Source: Pseudomonas kribbensis (GTDB lineage Bacteria > Pseudomonadota > Gammaproteobacteria > Pseudomonadales > Pseudomonadaceae). From it: a stretch of DNA of 64,000 nt. Positions within the stretch are counted from its first letter, which is position 1; the number at the start of each line of letters is the position of its first letter. Positions 39,486-48,779 of the stretch are shown piece by piece. Location of the stretch: assembly GCF_003352185.1 (NCBI RefSeq), contig NZ_CP029608.1:1116001-1180000 (forward strand), read 5' to 3'. Under the pieces are notes generated by a model, which worked only from the letters and a program-made list of their open reading frames with translations, was not told where the DNA came from and ran no database searches. The translations under genes were made by a program, and so were the position numbers.

Positions 39486-40517
39486 ATGAAGATGTTGAAA
39501 TCCACGCTGGCGATCGTGACTGCTGCTGCAGTACTGGGTGTCAGCGGGTTCGCTCAGGCGGGTGCAACCCTGGATGCGGTACAGAAGAAAGGTTTCGTGC
39601 AGTGTGGCGTGAGCGACGGTCTGCCAGGTTTCTCCGTACCGGATTCGACCGGCAAGATTCTCGGCATCGACGCCGACGTCTGCCGTGCCGTGGCCGCTGC
39701 CGTGTTCGGCGATGCGACCAAGGTCAAGTTCAGTCAGTTGAACGCCAAGGAGCGCTTCACCGCGCTGCAGTCCGGCGAGATCGACATCCTGTCGCGCAAC
39801 ACCACCATGACCAGCTCCCGTGACGCCGGCATGGGCCTGAAATTCCCTGGCTTCATTACTTACTACGACGGCGTGGGCTTCCTGGCCAACAACAAGCTGG
39901 GCGTGAAAAGTGCCAAGGAACTCGACGGCGCGACCATCTGCATTCAGGCCGGTACCACCACCGAGCTGAACGTCTCCGACTACTTCCGCGCCAATGGCCT
40001 GAAGTACACCCCGATCACTTTCGACACCTCCGATGAAAGCGCCAAGTCGCTGGAATCCGGTCGTTGCGACGTGCTGACCTCCGACAAGTCCCAGCTGTTC
40101 GCCCAGCGCAGCAAACTGGCTTCGCCGAAGGACTACGTGGTTCTCCCGGAAACCATTTCCAAGGAACCTCTGGGCCCGGTCGTGCGTAACGGCGACGACG
40201 AGTGGCTGGCCATCGTGCGCTGGGTCGGCTACGCGCTGCTCAACGCTGAAGAAGCCGGCATCACTTCGAAAAACGTACTCGAAGAAGCCAAGTCCACCAA
40301 GAACCCGGACGTTGCCCGTCTGCTGGGTGGCGACGGCGAGTACGGCAAGGACCTGAAACTGCCGAAGGACTGGGTGGTGAAAATCGTTTCCCAGGTGGGT
40401 AACTACGGCGAAATCTTCGAGAAAAACCTCGGCAAGAGCACTCCGCTGGAAATCGACCGTGGCCTGAACGCGCTGTGGAACAACGGCGGCATTCAGTACG
40501 CACCACCAGTGCGCTAA
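39486..40517 (+). CDS. aapJ: General L-amino acid ABC transporter, binding protein AapJ
   Basis: A 343-residue periplasmic binding protein with a signal peptide ending near GFAQAGA and an ideal GGAGG ribosome binding site. It matches the AapJ/BztA family (CGVSDGLPGFSVPDSTGK near the N-terminus, CIQAGTTTELNVSDYF), which is longer than single-substrate binding proteins. It captures a broad range of L-amino acids for the permease encoded next. The permease gene follows after 65 bases. Confidence 0.95.
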   Translation: MKMLKSTLAIVTAAAVLGVSGFAQAGATLDAVQKKGFVQCGVSDGLPGFSVPDSTGKILGIDADVCRAVAAAVFGDATKVKFSQLNAKERFTALQSGEIDILSRNTTMTSSRDAGMGLKFPGFITYYDGVGFLANNKLGVKSAKELDGATICIQAGTTTELNVSDYFRANGLKYTPITFDTSDESAKSLESGRCDVLTSDKSQLFAQRSKLASPKDYVVLPETISKEPLGPVVRNGDDEWLAIVRWVGYALLNAEEAGITSKNVLEEAKSTKNPDVARLLGGDGEYGKDLKLPKDWVVKIVSQVGNYGEIFEKNLGKSTPLEIDRGLNALWNNGGIQYAPPVR

Positions 40518-40582
40518 TGGTTCTATCACCCGGCGGGCCAACCGCCGGGTGATGTTCTGTTCCATTTCTTGCGGGGCACTTC

Positions 40583-41764
40583 ATGCAAAATTCAATCGGC
40601 GCACCAAAGCAGAGGTTCAGCCTCAGCGATCCGCGTGTGCGTGCGTGGCTATTCCAGATCATCACTGTCGTGGCGGTGGTCGCCATGGGCTGGTATCTGT
40701 TCGACAACACCCAGACCAACCTGCAGCATCGGGGCATCACGTCCGGGTTCAGCTTTCTGGAGCGCAGTGCCGGGTTCGGCATCGCTCAACACCTGATCTC
40801 CTACACCGAAGCGGACAGCTATGCCCGCGTGTTCGTGATCGGCCTGCTCAACACTTTGCTGGTGACTTTCATCGGCGTGATCCTGGCGACTTTGCTGGGT
40901 TTCATCATCGGTGTGGCGCGGCTGTCGCCGAACTGGATCATCAGCAAACTGGCGACCGTGTATGTGGAAGTCTTCCGCAACATTCCGCCGCTGCTGCAAA
41001 TCCTGTTCTGGTATTTCGCGGTGTTCCTGACCATGCCGGGGCCGCGCAACAGTCACAACTTCGGCGACACCTTTTTCGTCAGCAGCCGTGGCCTGAACAT
41101 GCCGGCCGCGCAGATGGCTGACGGCTTCTGGGCGTTTGTGATCAGTCTCGTGGTGGCTATTGTCGCCATCGTGCTGATGAGCCGTTGGGCCAACAAACGT
41201 TTCGAGGAAACCGGCGAGCCGTTCCACAAGTTCTGGGTCGGCCTGGCGATGTTCCTGGTGATCCCGACACTGTGCGCGCTGATCTTCGGCGCTCCGCTGC
41301 ATTGGGAAATGCCGAAGCTGCAAGGCTTCAACTTCGTCGGCGGCTGGGTACTGATCCCGGAACTGCTGGCCCTGACCCTGGCCCTGACCGTGTACACCGC
41401 GGCGTTCATCGCCGAGATCGTGCGTTCGGGGATCAAGTCGGTCAGCCACGGCCAGACCGAAGCAGCCCGTTCCCTCGGCCTGCGCAACGGTCCGACCCTG
41501 CGCAAGGTGATCATCCCGCAAGCGCTGCGCGTGATCATTCCGCCGCTGACCAGCCAATACCTGAACCTGGCGAAGAACTCCTCGCTGGCGGCCGGTATCG
41601 GTTACCCGGAAATGGTTTCGCTGTTCGCCGGCACCGTGCTGAACCAGACCGGCCAGGCGATCGAAGTCATTGCCATCACCATGAGTGTGTACCTGGCGAT
41701 CAGTATCAGCATTTCCCTGCTGATGAACTGGTACAACAAGCGCATTGCGCTGATCGAGCGGTAA
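40583..41764 (+). CDS. aapQ: General L-amino acid ABC transporter permease AapQ
   Basis: A 393-residue inner-membrane permease with about eight helices, beginning MQNSIGAPKQRFSLSDPRVR. The C-terminal His/Glu/Gln/Met-type permease domain includes the EAA-like loop GQTEAARSLGLRNGPTLRKV. It pairs with AapM. The gene lies 10 bases upstream of aapM. Confidence 0.95.
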   Translation: MQNSIGAPKQRFSLSDPRVRAWLFQIITVVAVVAMGWYLFDNTQTNLQHRGITSGFSFLERSAGFGIAQHLISYTEADSYARVFVIGLLNTLLVTFIGVILATLLGFIIGVARLSPNWIISKLATVYVEVFRNIPPLLQILFWYFAVFLTMPGPRNSHNFGDTFFVSSRGLNMPAAQMADGFWAFVISLVVAIVAIVLMSRWANKRFEETGEPFHKFWVGLAMFLVIPTLCALIFGAPLHWEMPKLQGFNFVGGWVLIPELLALTLALTVYTAAFIAEIVRSGIKSVSHGQTEAARSLGLRNGPTLRKVIIPQALRVIIPPLTSQYLNLAKNSSLAAGIGYPEMVSLFAGTVLNQTGQAIEVIAITMSVYLAISISISLLMNWYNKRIALIER

Positions 41765-41774
41765 GGAATAGCGC

Positions 41775-42872
41775 ATGAGTACTCATACTTTCAAACCCGA
41801 CATGCCACCGCCGGCCAAGGTCTTCGGCCCGATGGCGTGGATCCGCGCGAACATGTTCTCCAGCTGGCTCAATACCCTGCTGACTCTGTTTGCGTTCTAT
41901 CTGATTTACCTGGTGATTCCGCCGTTGCTCAGCTGGGCGATCTTCGATGCCAACTGGGTTGGCACCACTCGCGCCGACTGCACCAAGGCGGGCGCCTGCT
42001 GGGTGTTCATCGAGCAGCGTTTCGGCCAGTTCATGTACGGCTACTACCCGGCGGACCTGCGCTGGCGCGTGGACCTGACCGTGTGGCTGGCGGTCATCGG
42101 CGTGGCGCCGCTGTTCATCAAGCGTGTGCCGCGTAAAGCGGTGTACGGGCTGAGCTTCCTGGTGGTGTATCCGATCGTTGCCTGGTGCCTGCTGCATGGC
42201 GGCGTGTTCGGCCTGAGCGCCGTTGCCACCAGCCAGTGGGGCGGCCTGATGCTGACTCTGGTAATTGCCACCGTCGGTATCGCCGGCGCGCTGCCGCTGG
42301 GGATCATGCTGGCTCTGGGACGACGCTCGAACATGCCGGCCATTCGTGTGGTCTGCGTGACGTTCATCGAGTTCTGGCGCGGCGTGCCGCTGATCACCGT
42401 GCTGTTCATGTCGTCGGTGATGCTGCCGCTGTTCCTGCCCGAAGGCATGAACTTCGACAAGCTGCTGCGGGCACTGATCGGCGTGATCCTGTTCCAGTCG
42501 GCCTACGTTGCCGAAGTGGTGCGCGGCGGTCTGCAAGCGATCCCCAAAGGCCAGTACGAAGCCGCGGCCGCGATGGGCCTCGGTTACTGGCGCGCCATGG
42601 GCCTGGTGATTCTGCCGCAAGCCCTGAAGCTGGTGATTCCCGGCATCGTCAACACCTTCATCGCGCTGTTCAAGGACACCAGCCTGGTGATCATCATCGG
42701 CCTCTTTGACCTGCTCAACAGCGTCAAACAAGCCGCTGCCGATCCGAAATGGCTGGGCATGGCCACCGAAGGCTACGTGTTCGCCGCCCTGGTGTTCTGG
42801 ATTTTCTGTTTTGGTATGTCGCGCTATTCCATGCATCTGGAACGCAAGCTCGACACTGGCCACAAGCGTTAG
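41775..42872 (+). CDS. aapM: General L-amino acid ABC transporter permease AapM
   Basis: A 365-residue permease, partner of AapQ. The start is ATG with AAGGAA upstream. Helices fill the N-terminal third and the C-terminal permease domain, whose coupling loop reads [20 protein letters not shown]. It lies 11 bases before aapP in the operon. Confidence 0.95.
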   Translation: MSTHTFKPDMPPPAKVFGPMAWIRANMFSSWLNTLLTLFAFYLIYLVIPPLLSWAIFDANWVGTTRADCTKAGACWVFIEQRFGQFMYGYYPADLRWRVDLTVWLAVIGVAPLFIKRVPRKAVYGLSFLVVYPIVAWCLLHGGVFGLSAVATSQWGGLMLTLVIATVGIAGALPLGIMLALGRRSNMPAIRVVCVTFIEFWRGVPLITVLFMSSVMLPLFLPEGMNFDKLLRALIGVILFQSAYVAEVVRGGLQAIPKGQYEAAAAMGLGYWRAMGLVILPQALKLVIPGIVNTFIALFKDTSLVIIIGLFDLLNSVKQAAADPKWLGMATEGYVFAALVFWIFCFGMSRYSMHLERKLDTGHKR

Positions 42873-42883
42873 GAGTTTTTTCG

Positions 42884-43648
42884 ATGAGCGAAGCAATCAA
42901 AAAGCCAGTGGGCCCTGAAGGCATCATTCAGATGCAGGGCGTGAACAAGTGGTACGGCCAGTTCCACGTGCTGAAAGACATCAACCTCAACGTCAGGCAG
43001 GGCGAACGTATCGTGCTGTGCGGCCCGTCCGGTTCCGGCAAGTCCACCACCATCCGCTGCCTGAACCGTCTGGAAGAGCACCAGCAGGGCCGCATCGTGG
43101 TCGATGGCGTGGAGCTGACCAACGACCTCAAGCAGATCGAAGCGATCCGTCGTGAAGTCGGCATGGTGTTCCAGCACTTCAACCTGTTCCCGCACCTGAC
43201 CATTCTGCAGAACTGCACGTTGGCGCCGATGTGGGTGCGCAAGATGCCCAAGCGCAAGGCCGAGGAAATCGCCATGCATTACCTGGAACGCGTACGCATT
43301 CCGGAGCAGGCGCACAAGTTTCCGGGCCAACTGTCCGGCGGTCAGCAGCAGCGTGTGGCGATTGCCCGCGCGCTGTGCATGAAACCGAAAATCATGCTGT
43401 TCGATGAGCCGACCTCGGCACTCGACCCGGAGATGGTGAAAGAGGTTCTCGACACCATGATCGGCCTGGCCGAAGACGGCATGACCATGCTCTGCGTGAC
43501 CCACGAAATGGGCTTCGCCCGCACCGTGGCCAACCGCGTGATCTTCATGGACAAGGGCGAGATCGTCGAGCAGGCAGCACCGAACGACTTCTTCGACAAT
43601 CCGCAGAATGATCGGACCAAGCTGTTCCTGAGTCAGATTTTGCATTGA
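42884..43648 (+). CDS. aapP: General L-amino acid ABC transporter ATPase AapP
   Basis: A 254-residue ABC ATPase with Walker [10 protein letters not shown], signature [15 protein letters not shown], Walker [14 protein letters not shown] and the switch His in CVTHEMGF. I chose the ATG at 42884 (AGGAG upstream), giving [13 protein letters not shown]; the frame is open further upstream within aapM. It ends the operon and is followed by a strong terminator. Confidence 0.96.
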   Translation: MSEAIKKPVGPEGIIQMQGVNKWYGQFHVLKDINLNVRQGERIVLCGPSGSGKSTTIRCLNRLEEHQQGRIVVDGVELTNDLKQIEAIRREVGMVFQHFNLFPHLTILQNCTLAPMWVRKMPKRKAEEIAMHYLERVRIPEQAHKFPGQLSGGQQQRVAIARALCMKPKIMLFDEPTSALDPEMVKEVLDTMIGLAEDGMTMLCVTHEMGFARTVANRVIFMDKGEIVEQAAPNDFFDNPQNDRTKLFLSQILH

Positions 43649-43663
43649 TATCTAATTCATAAA

Positions 43664-43697
43664 ACAAACCCGGCCTTGTGCCGGGTTTGTTTTTTTG
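43664..43697 (+). terminator. Intrinsic terminator after aapP
   Basis: The stem AAACCCGGC/GCCGGGTTT (43666-43688) is followed by TGT and a run of T residues. It may also end mqsRA transcripts arriving on the other strand, since the left flank is A-rich. Confidence 0.88.
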
Positions 43698-43700
43698 GGA

Positions 43701-44192
43701 TCAGGACACGGTGAGGGTTTCGTGTTCTTTGTGCTCGGTATACTTGAAGGCGTTCCTCAGATCCGCCCCTTCACCCAAGGCTTTCGCATCGGCGAGCAAG
43801 TGCGGATAGCGATCGAGCAGGCGCATCAGCAGCATCAACGCCTTCGGCGGAAGCACTTCGCCGCGCTCATAGCGGGAAAATGCGTTGTGTCCGCCACCAG
43901 ACAGCAGTTGCACCGTTTCTTTTTGGGTCAGGTGCAATTTGCGCCGTATGCGCTTCATTTCGTTACCGATCATTTGTCGGGCAGCGATCACCAGATCATC
44001 ACCGGCTTGCGTGTAGCGTTCTGCACTATCGGTATCGGCGTCCCACTCGACCTCACCGCATTTGCGACATTCCCAGCCAGCAAGGTCATCGATACGACGT
44101 TCCATGCCTTTGACACTGATGGTTTCGCCGCGGCCCTCGAAATGTGTCATTCCCTCACGTGCACCGCAGCTGAAACATTGCCGGGTCTTCAT
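43701..44192 (-). CDS. mqsA: Type II antitoxin MqsA
   Basis: A 163-residue antitoxin and repressor. The N-terminal zinc domain has two CxxC pairs (CFSC at residue 7 and CRKC near residue 42). The C-terminal helix-turn-helix covers about residues 80-125 (LHLTQKETVQLLSGGGHNAF). The extreme C-terminus is about 30 residues longer than in Escherichia coli MqsA. Toxin precedes antitoxin, with a four-base overlap, the usual mqsRA order. MqsA should bind the palindrome upstream of mqsR. Confidence 0.92.
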   Translation of the reverse strand: MKTRQCFSCGAREGMTHFEGRGETISVKGMERRIDDLAGWECRKCGEVEWDADTDSAERYTQAGDDLVIAARQMIGNEMKRIRRKLHLTQKETVQLLSGGGHNAFSRYERGEVLPPKALMLLMRLLDRYPHLLADAKALGEGADLRNAFKYTEHKEHETLTVS

Positions 44193-44500
44193 TGGTTTTT
44201 CTCCTTGAAGGAGATTACCGGTGGGCCACCTTCGGGGCGGTATGTCACCTTGATGTAAATCTCCAGATCGTGTGAGTGCGTGTGATAAACGTCTTGCCAG
44301 ACTCGATGATCGTCATAGGTGGTCATCGACTTGTACAACATCCTGTTCTGCAGTTCGAAAACGATTTCTTGCATCTCTATGATGCTGAAACCGAGATCCA
44401 GTCCGGTTTTTTCTGCGCTCTTGGTGAATGCCTGTCTTCCCCGTCGCCTGACCTCAGCCTTGATCACCACCAAGTCGTAATGGGGTGTGTTCTTTTCCAT
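44189..44500 (-). CDS. mqsR: mRNA interferase toxin MqsR
   Basis: A 103-residue RelE-fold toxin that, in Escherichia coli, cuts mRNA at GCU sites. It begins MEKNTPHYDLVVIKAEVRRR and contains DDHRVWQDVYHT and a C-terminal LEIYIKVTYRP strand typical of MqsR. It is first in the operon and overlaps mqsA. The frame is intact, so the pair is probably functional. Confidence 0.92.
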   Translation of the reverse strand: MEKNTPHYDLVVIKAEVRRRGRQAFTKSAEKTGLDLGFSIIEMQEIVFELQNRMLYKSMTTYDDHRVWQDVYHTHSHDLEIYIKVTYRPEGGPPVISFKEKNQ

Positions 44501-44523
44501 AAGAAACCAAAACCCTGTCCCTG

Positions 44524-44546
44524 AAATTACCCTTAAAGGGTAATTT
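44524..44546. promoter_or_regulatory. MqsA operator palindrome
   Basis: A perfect 23-bp dyad, AAATTACCCTT-A-AAGGGTAATTT, lies 24 bases upstream of mqsR. Escherichia coli MqsA binds AACCT/AGGTT half-sites; the TACCCTT/AAGGGTA arms here are a plausible variant. Autorepression by MqsA is inferred. Confidence 0.75.
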
Positions 44547-44583
44547 TGACCAATCGAAAATCCCGCTTCATTTGCCTCCTAAT

Positions 44584-44598
44584 CAACCTAGGTGGTTG
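44584..44598. promoter_or_regulatory. Dyad upstream of the GntR gene
   Basis: CAACC-TAGGT-GGTTG lies 69 bases before the GntR start codon. It may be an autoregulatory site for the GntR protein; its AACCT core also resembles an MqsA half-site. Unresolved. Confidence 0.4.
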
Positions 44599-44666
44599 CT
44601 GTCCTACACGGAGCTGACTAACATGTCAGAAAATTCATCCCATGATTGGATGAAAGGGCGAATCCT

Positions 44667-45326
44667 ATGTCAGACATTTCTCCACTCATTAAGCGATCCC
44701 TGGTCGATCAGGCCCTGGATCAATTGCGCCAACGCATCACCGATGGCACCTGGCAGGTCGGACAGCGTCTGCCGACCGAGCCCGAGCTGTGCGCCGAACT
44801 CGGCATCAGCCGCAATACCGTGCGCGAGGCGATGCGGGTGCTGGCGTTCTCCGGGCTGATCGAAATCCGCCAGGGTGACGGCAGCTATCTGCGGGCGGTG
44901 GTCGATCCGATGGACACGCTCAAGGCGCTGTCCAAGTGCTCGCTGGATCAGGCCCGGGAAACCCGACACATCCTTGAAGTCGAGGCCATCGGCCTGGCGG
45001 CATTGCGCCGTACCGATGAGGATCTGGCAGGGCTGCGCGAGGCGCTTGGCGTTGCCGGCAGCCACTATCACGGTGACCTCGACAGCTACATCGCCTGTGA
45101 CCTGGTGTTTCACCGCCGCCTGGTGGACGCCGCGCACAACCCGACCCTCAGCGAGCTGTATCGCTATTTCTCCAGCATCGTCGGCGCGCAATTGCGCCAG
45201 ACCCTGAATATCGTCCCTCGTCGACAGGAAGTCTTCGATTTGCACATCGCCTTGTTCGAAGCCGTCGAACAGCGCGATCCGGAACGGGCCAAGGCCCTGT
45301 CGAGGCAACTGATCAATGAACCCTGA
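44667..45326 (+). CDS. FadR/GntR-family regulator (FCD domain)
   Basis: A 219-residue GntR regulator: an N-terminal winged helix (about residues 10-75, LPTEPELCAELGISRNTVRE) and a C-terminal all-helical FCD ligand domain (about 90-215). I chose the ATG at 44667 (MSDISPLIKRSL). It overlaps the downstream MFS gene by 11 bases, so it probably controls that transporter. The ligand is unknown; FCD regulators bind small organic acids. Confidence 0.88.
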   Translation: MSDISPLIKRSLVDQALDQLRQRITDGTWQVGQRLPTEPELCAELGISRNTVREAMRVLAFSGLIEIRQGDGSYLRAVVDPMDTLKALSKCSLDQARETRHILEVEAIGLAALRRTDEDLAGLREALGVAGSHYHGDLDSYIACDLVFHRRLVDAAHNPTLSELYRYFSSIVGAQLRQTLNIVPRRQEVFDLHIALFEAVEQRDPERAKALSRQLINEP

Positions 45327-46620
45327 AACCGAGAAAACCATGTCCCGCCCTGAAACCGCCAACGCCCCCAAGCGCACCGCCGAACTGGAGGAGCTGCTGA
45401 TCGATGCCGAGGCTGACGATGAGCAGGTGCAGCAAAGTCATCCGCTGGTGCGGCGCCCGTGGCTGTTGCTGCTGGGGCTGATTCTGGTGGCGTTGAACCT
45501 GCGCCCGGCGCTGTCGAGCATGGCGCCGCTGCTCAGTGAAGTGTCGAAAAGTCTTGGTCTGACTGCTGCGCAAGCGGGGTTGCTGACGACGTTGCCGGTG
45601 CTGTGTCTCGGCCTGTTCGCCCCGTTGGCTCCGGTGCTGGCACGGCGCTTCGGTGCCGAGCGGGTGGTGCTGGGGATCCTTCTGACTCTGGCTGGTGGCA
45701 TCATCCTGCGCAGCAACTTCGGCGAAATCGGTTTGTTTGCCGGCAGCGTTCTGGGCGGCGCCAGCATCGGCATCATCGGCGTGTTGCTGCCGGGTATAGT
45801 CAAGCGTGACTTCGCCAGGCATGCCGGCACCATGACCGGTGTCTACACCATGGCCCTGTGCCTGGGCGCGGCAATGGCGGCGGGTTCGACCGTGCCGTTG
45901 AGCGAGCACTTCGATCACAGCTGGGCCATGGGCCTGGGCTTCTGGGTGATTCCGGCGCTGGTCGCGGCGGTGTTCTGGCTGCCGCAAATCGGTCAGAAGC
46001 ACGGTGCGCACAATGTCGCGTATCGAGTGCGCGGGCTGTTGCGTGATCCGCTGGCCTGGCAGGTGACCTTGTACATGGGCCTGCAATCGTCGCTGGCCTA
46101 CATCGTGTTCGGCTGGTTGCCGTCGATCCTCATCGGTCGCGGGCTGACGCCGACTCAGGCCGGTCTGGTGTTGTCCGGCTCGGTGATCATCCAGCTCGCC
46201 AGCTCCCTGGCGGCGCCGTGGCTGGCCACGCGCGGCAAGGATCAGCGGCTGGCGATCGTGGTGGTGATGGCGCTGACCCTCGGCGGCCTGTTCGGTTGCC
46301 TCTATGCGCCAATCGAAGGCCTGTGGGGCTGGGCGATCCTGCTGGGCCTGGGGCAGGGCGGTACGTTCAGCCTGGCGCTGACCCTGATTGTATTGCGCTC
46401 GCGGGACTCCCATGTCGCGGCGAACCTGTCGAGCATGTCCCAAGGCTTCGGTTACACCCTCGCGTCCATGGGGCCTTTCGCGGTCGGCGTGGTGCACGAC
46501 TGGACCGGCGGCTGGAACGCCGTGGGCTGGATCTTCGGCATCGTCGGTGCCGGTGCGATCCTTGCCGGTCTCGGTGCCGGGCGTGCGTTGTACGTGCAGG
46601 TTGAAAGCGAAAAGGTCTGA
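45316..46620 (+). CDS. CynX/NimT-family MFS transporter
   Basis: A 434-residue major facilitator protein with a hydrophilic N-terminal tail (about residues 1-45) and about 12 helices. LNLRPALSSMAPLL at the first helix is typical of the CynX/NimT group, named for cyanate and 2-nitroimidazole transporters; substrates are mostly unknown. The start at 45316 overlaps the GntR gene; an in-frame ATG at 45352 would remove the overlap. Co-transcribed with its likely regulator. Confidence 0.87.
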   Translation: MNPETEKTMSRPETANAPKRTAELEELLIDAEADDEQVQQSHPLVRRPWLLLLGLILVALNLRPALSSMAPLLSEVSKSLGLTAAQAGLLTTLPVLCLGLFAPLAPVLARRFGAERVVLGILLTLAGGIILRSNFGEIGLFAGSVLGGASIGIIGVLLPGIVKRDFARHAGTMTGVYTMALCLGAAMAAGSTVPLSEHFDHSWAMGLGFWVIPALVAAVFWLPQIGQKHGAHNVAYRVRGLLRDPLAWQVTLYMGLQSSLAYIVFGWLPSILIGRGLTPTQAGLVLSGSVIIQLASSLAAPWLATRGKDQRLAIVVVMALTLGGLFGCLYAPIEGLWGWAILLGLGQGGTFSLALTLIVLRSRDSHVAANLSSMSQGFGYTLASMGPFAVGVVHDWTGGWNAVGWIFGIVGAGAILAGLGAGRALYVQVESEKV

Positions 46621-46720
46621 TGTGCACACACTGTCGGTATTCGGAATGCGAATGCCGATAGTGTTTCGGGCGTTTGCGGATTATCGTGCTGGCAATCTGT
46701 ACATTTCCTGGAGATTGCCC

Positions 46721-47194
46721 ATGAGCGAAGAAGCCAACAGCGCCTTGATCACCCGTTTCTACCAGGCTTTCCAGCGCCTCGACGCCGAGGCCATGGCCGC
46801 CTGCTACACCGAAGACGTAGTGTTCAGCGACCCGGCCTTCGGCGAACTGCGCGGCCGTGATGCCGGCGACATGTGGCGCATGCTCACCACCCGGGCCAAG
46901 GACTTCTCCCTGACCTTCGACAACGTCCGTGCCGACGAACGCAGCGGCGGTGCCCACTGGGTCGCAACCTACCTGTTCAGCCAGACCGGCAACGTCGTGA
47001 TCAACGACATCCAGGCGCGTTTCGTCTTCCGCGACGGCAAGATCTGTGAACACCACGACCACTTCGACCTGTGGCGCTGGTCTCGCCAGGCACTGGGCTT
47101 CAAGGGCCTGCTGCTGGGCTGGACGCCGCTGGTGCGCAACGCGGTGCGCGCCCAGGCACTGAAAGGGCTGAAGGCATTTCAGGCGAGTCGCTGA
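46721..47194 (+). CDS. NTF2-like/SnoaL-like protein
   Basis: A 157-residue small protein of the SnoaL-like NTF2 fold, beginning MSEEANSALITRFYQAFQRL. The pattern of an N-terminal helix, YTEDVVFSDPAFGELRG and a C-terminal HHDHFDLW strand is typical. Family members include isomerases and ligand-binding proteins; the function here is unknown. I chose the ATG at 46721 (GGAG upstream); upstream in-frame codons run inside the MFS gene. Confidence 0.82.
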   Translation: MSEEANSALITRFYQAFQRLDAEAMAACYTEDVVFSDPAFGELRGRDAGDMWRMLTTRAKDFSLTFDNVRADERSGGAHWVATYLFSQTGNVVINDIQARFVFRDGKICEHHDHFDLWRWSRQALGFKGLLLGWTPLVRNAVRAQALKGLKAFQASR

Positions 47195-47233
47195 TAAGAT
47201 CGCCGCCTGTTTCCCTTGCGCCTGAATTGCCCC

Positions 47234-47536
47234 GTGACCAGCCTCAGCGAAAATCCTCCCGAAGCCGACGTTCCAGTGAGCAAGTCCTGGTTCGTCTACC
47301 TCGTTCGTGCCGCCAACGGTTCGCTGTACTGCGGGATCAGCGATGATCCCGTGCGCCGTTTCGCCAAGCACCAGAGCGGCAAGGGTGCGCGATTCTTCCT
47401 CTCGAGCCCGGCGATGGCGTTGGTCTATACCGAGCGGTGCCGCGACAAGAGTGATGCATTGCGCCAGGAGCGGTTGATCAAGAAGCTCAGGAAGAGTGCG
47501 AAGGAGTGTCTGGTGGCGTCTTATCGGCCTGATTGA
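47234..47536 (+). CDS. GIY-YIG nuclease-family protein (YhbQ-like)
   Basis: A 100-residue single-domain GIY-YIG protein ([18 protein letters not shown], then the Arg in VRRFAKHQ, and the Glu in [11 protein letters not shown]). The start is uncertain: GTG at 47234 gives the usual length; TTG at 47216 or GTG at 47276 are alternatives. Homologues such as YhbQ are small predicted nucleases with unclear targets. A bidirectional terminator follows. Confidence 0.83.
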   Translation: MTSLSENPPEADVPVSKSWFVYLVRAANGSLYCGISDDPVRRFAKHQSGKGARFFLSSPAMALVYTERCRDKSDALRQERLIKKLRKSAKECLVASYRPD

Positions 47537-47598
47537 TCGGGTGCGAGCGGTAGAAATACCTGCACGTCGAAGCGGCGCGTTCTGACAAATGACAGACG

Positions 47599-47630
47599 AA
47601 AAAAAACCGCCTTTGCGAGGCGGTTTTTCT
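47599..47630 (+). terminator. Intrinsic terminator after the GIY-YIG gene
   Basis: The stem AAAAACCGCCT/AGGCGGTTTTT with a TTGCG loop has A-rich and T-rich flanks, so it could act in both directions. Confidence 0.88.
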
Positions 47631-47811
47631 GTAAGCCTCGGTTTGCGGCCGGGCTTACTGTGTCTCACTGGACACACTAGCGTGGACGAAGGTTATTCGT
47701 CTTTGCGTCTCTTATCAACCTGACTGATCAGTTCCCATCAGCCGGATCCGTAGGCTGCGAACGAATTGCGCGCTAAGCTGCTGGTTCATTTTCTGTGCGG
47801 CGGAGCCGAGC

Positions 47812-48747
47812 ATGTCCGAGTTGATTCTGCATCATTACCCGACCTCTCCCTTTGCCGAAAAGGCCCGGCTGTTGTTGGGGTTCAAGGGCTTGTCCTGGCG
47901 TTCGGTGCACATTTCGCCGGTGATGCCAAAACCGGATCTGACCGCCCTGACCGGTGGCTACCGCAAGACCCCGGTGCTGCAGATCGGCGCCGATATCTAT
48001 TGCGACACTGCGCTGATCGCCCGCCGCCTCGAGCAGGAAAAGGCCCAGCCTTCGTTCTTCCCGGAAGGTCAGGAAATGATCGCCGCCAGTTTCGCTGCCT
48101 GGGCTGACTCGGTGGTTTTCCAGCATGCGGTGAGTCTGGTGTTCCAGCCGGAATCGGTGGCGGTGCGTTTCGGCAAGTTGCCGCCGGAAGCGATCAAGGC
48201 GTTTCTCGCCGATCGTGCCGGACTGTTCAGTGGTGGCAGCGCGACCAAAATTTCGGCCGAGCAGGCCAAGCACAATTGGCCAACCATCATGGCGCGTCTG
48301 GAGCAGCAGTTGCAGCGCGAGGAGGGTGACTTCCTGTTCGGTGAGCCGTCGATTGCTGACTTCGCCATGGCGCATCCGCTGTGGTTCCTCAAGGCTACGC
48401 ATGTGACGGCACCGCTGGTGGATGACTATCCGGCGGTGTCCGCATGGCTCGGGCGGGTGCTGGGCTTCGGTCACGGTGCGGCCAGTGCGATGAGCTCCGA
48501 AGAGGCACTGGAGATTGCGCGCGACTCGACACCAGCGGCATTGCCTGACGAGCAGTTTGTCGATCCGAACGGGTTTGCAGCGGGCCAGCAAGTCGTGATC
48601 GCAGCCACTGACTACGGCGTTGATCCGGTTGCCGGCGAGCTGGTATTTGCCGGTAGTGAAGAGCTGATCCTGCGCCGTGAAGACGAACGCGGTGGCGTGG
48701 TGCATGTGCACTTTCCGCGGTTCGGTTTCCGGATCGAGAAACGCTGA
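47812..48747 (+). CDS. Glutathione S-transferase-like protein with extra C-terminal domain
   Basis: A 311-residue protein. Residues 1-80 form a thioredoxin-like GST N-domain (YPTSPFAEKARLLLGFKGL), followed by a helical GST C-domain to about 225. A further 85-residue beta-rich domain (LPDEQFVDPNGFAAGQQVVI onward) is not part of ordinary GSTs. Function unknown; the extra domain may redirect substrate choice. It appears monocistronic. Confidence 0.82.
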   Translation: MSELILHHYPTSPFAEKARLLLGFKGLSWRSVHISPVMPKPDLTALTGGYRKTPVLQIGADIYCDTALIARRLEQEKAQPSFFPEGQEMIAASFAAWADSVVFQHAVSLVFQPESVAVRFGKLPPEAIKAFLADRAGLFSGGSATKISAEQAKHNWPTIMARLEQQLQREEGDFLFGEPSIADFAMAHPLWFLKATHVTAPLVDDYPAVSAWLGRVLGFGHGAASAMSSEEALEIARDSTPAALPDEQFVDPNGFAAGQQVVIAATDYGVDPVAGELVFAGSEELILRREDERGGVVHVHFPRFGFRIEKR

Positions 48748-48751
48748 AACA

Positions 48752-48779
48752 AACGAGGGAGCCGATTGGCTCCCTCGTT
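48752..48779. terminator. Bidirectional hairpin between convergent genes
   Basis: A perfect 12-bp stem AACGAGGGAGCC/GGCTCCCTCGTT with a GATT loop lies between the GST-like gene and the glutaredoxin gene. T-tracts are short. Confidence 0.75.
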
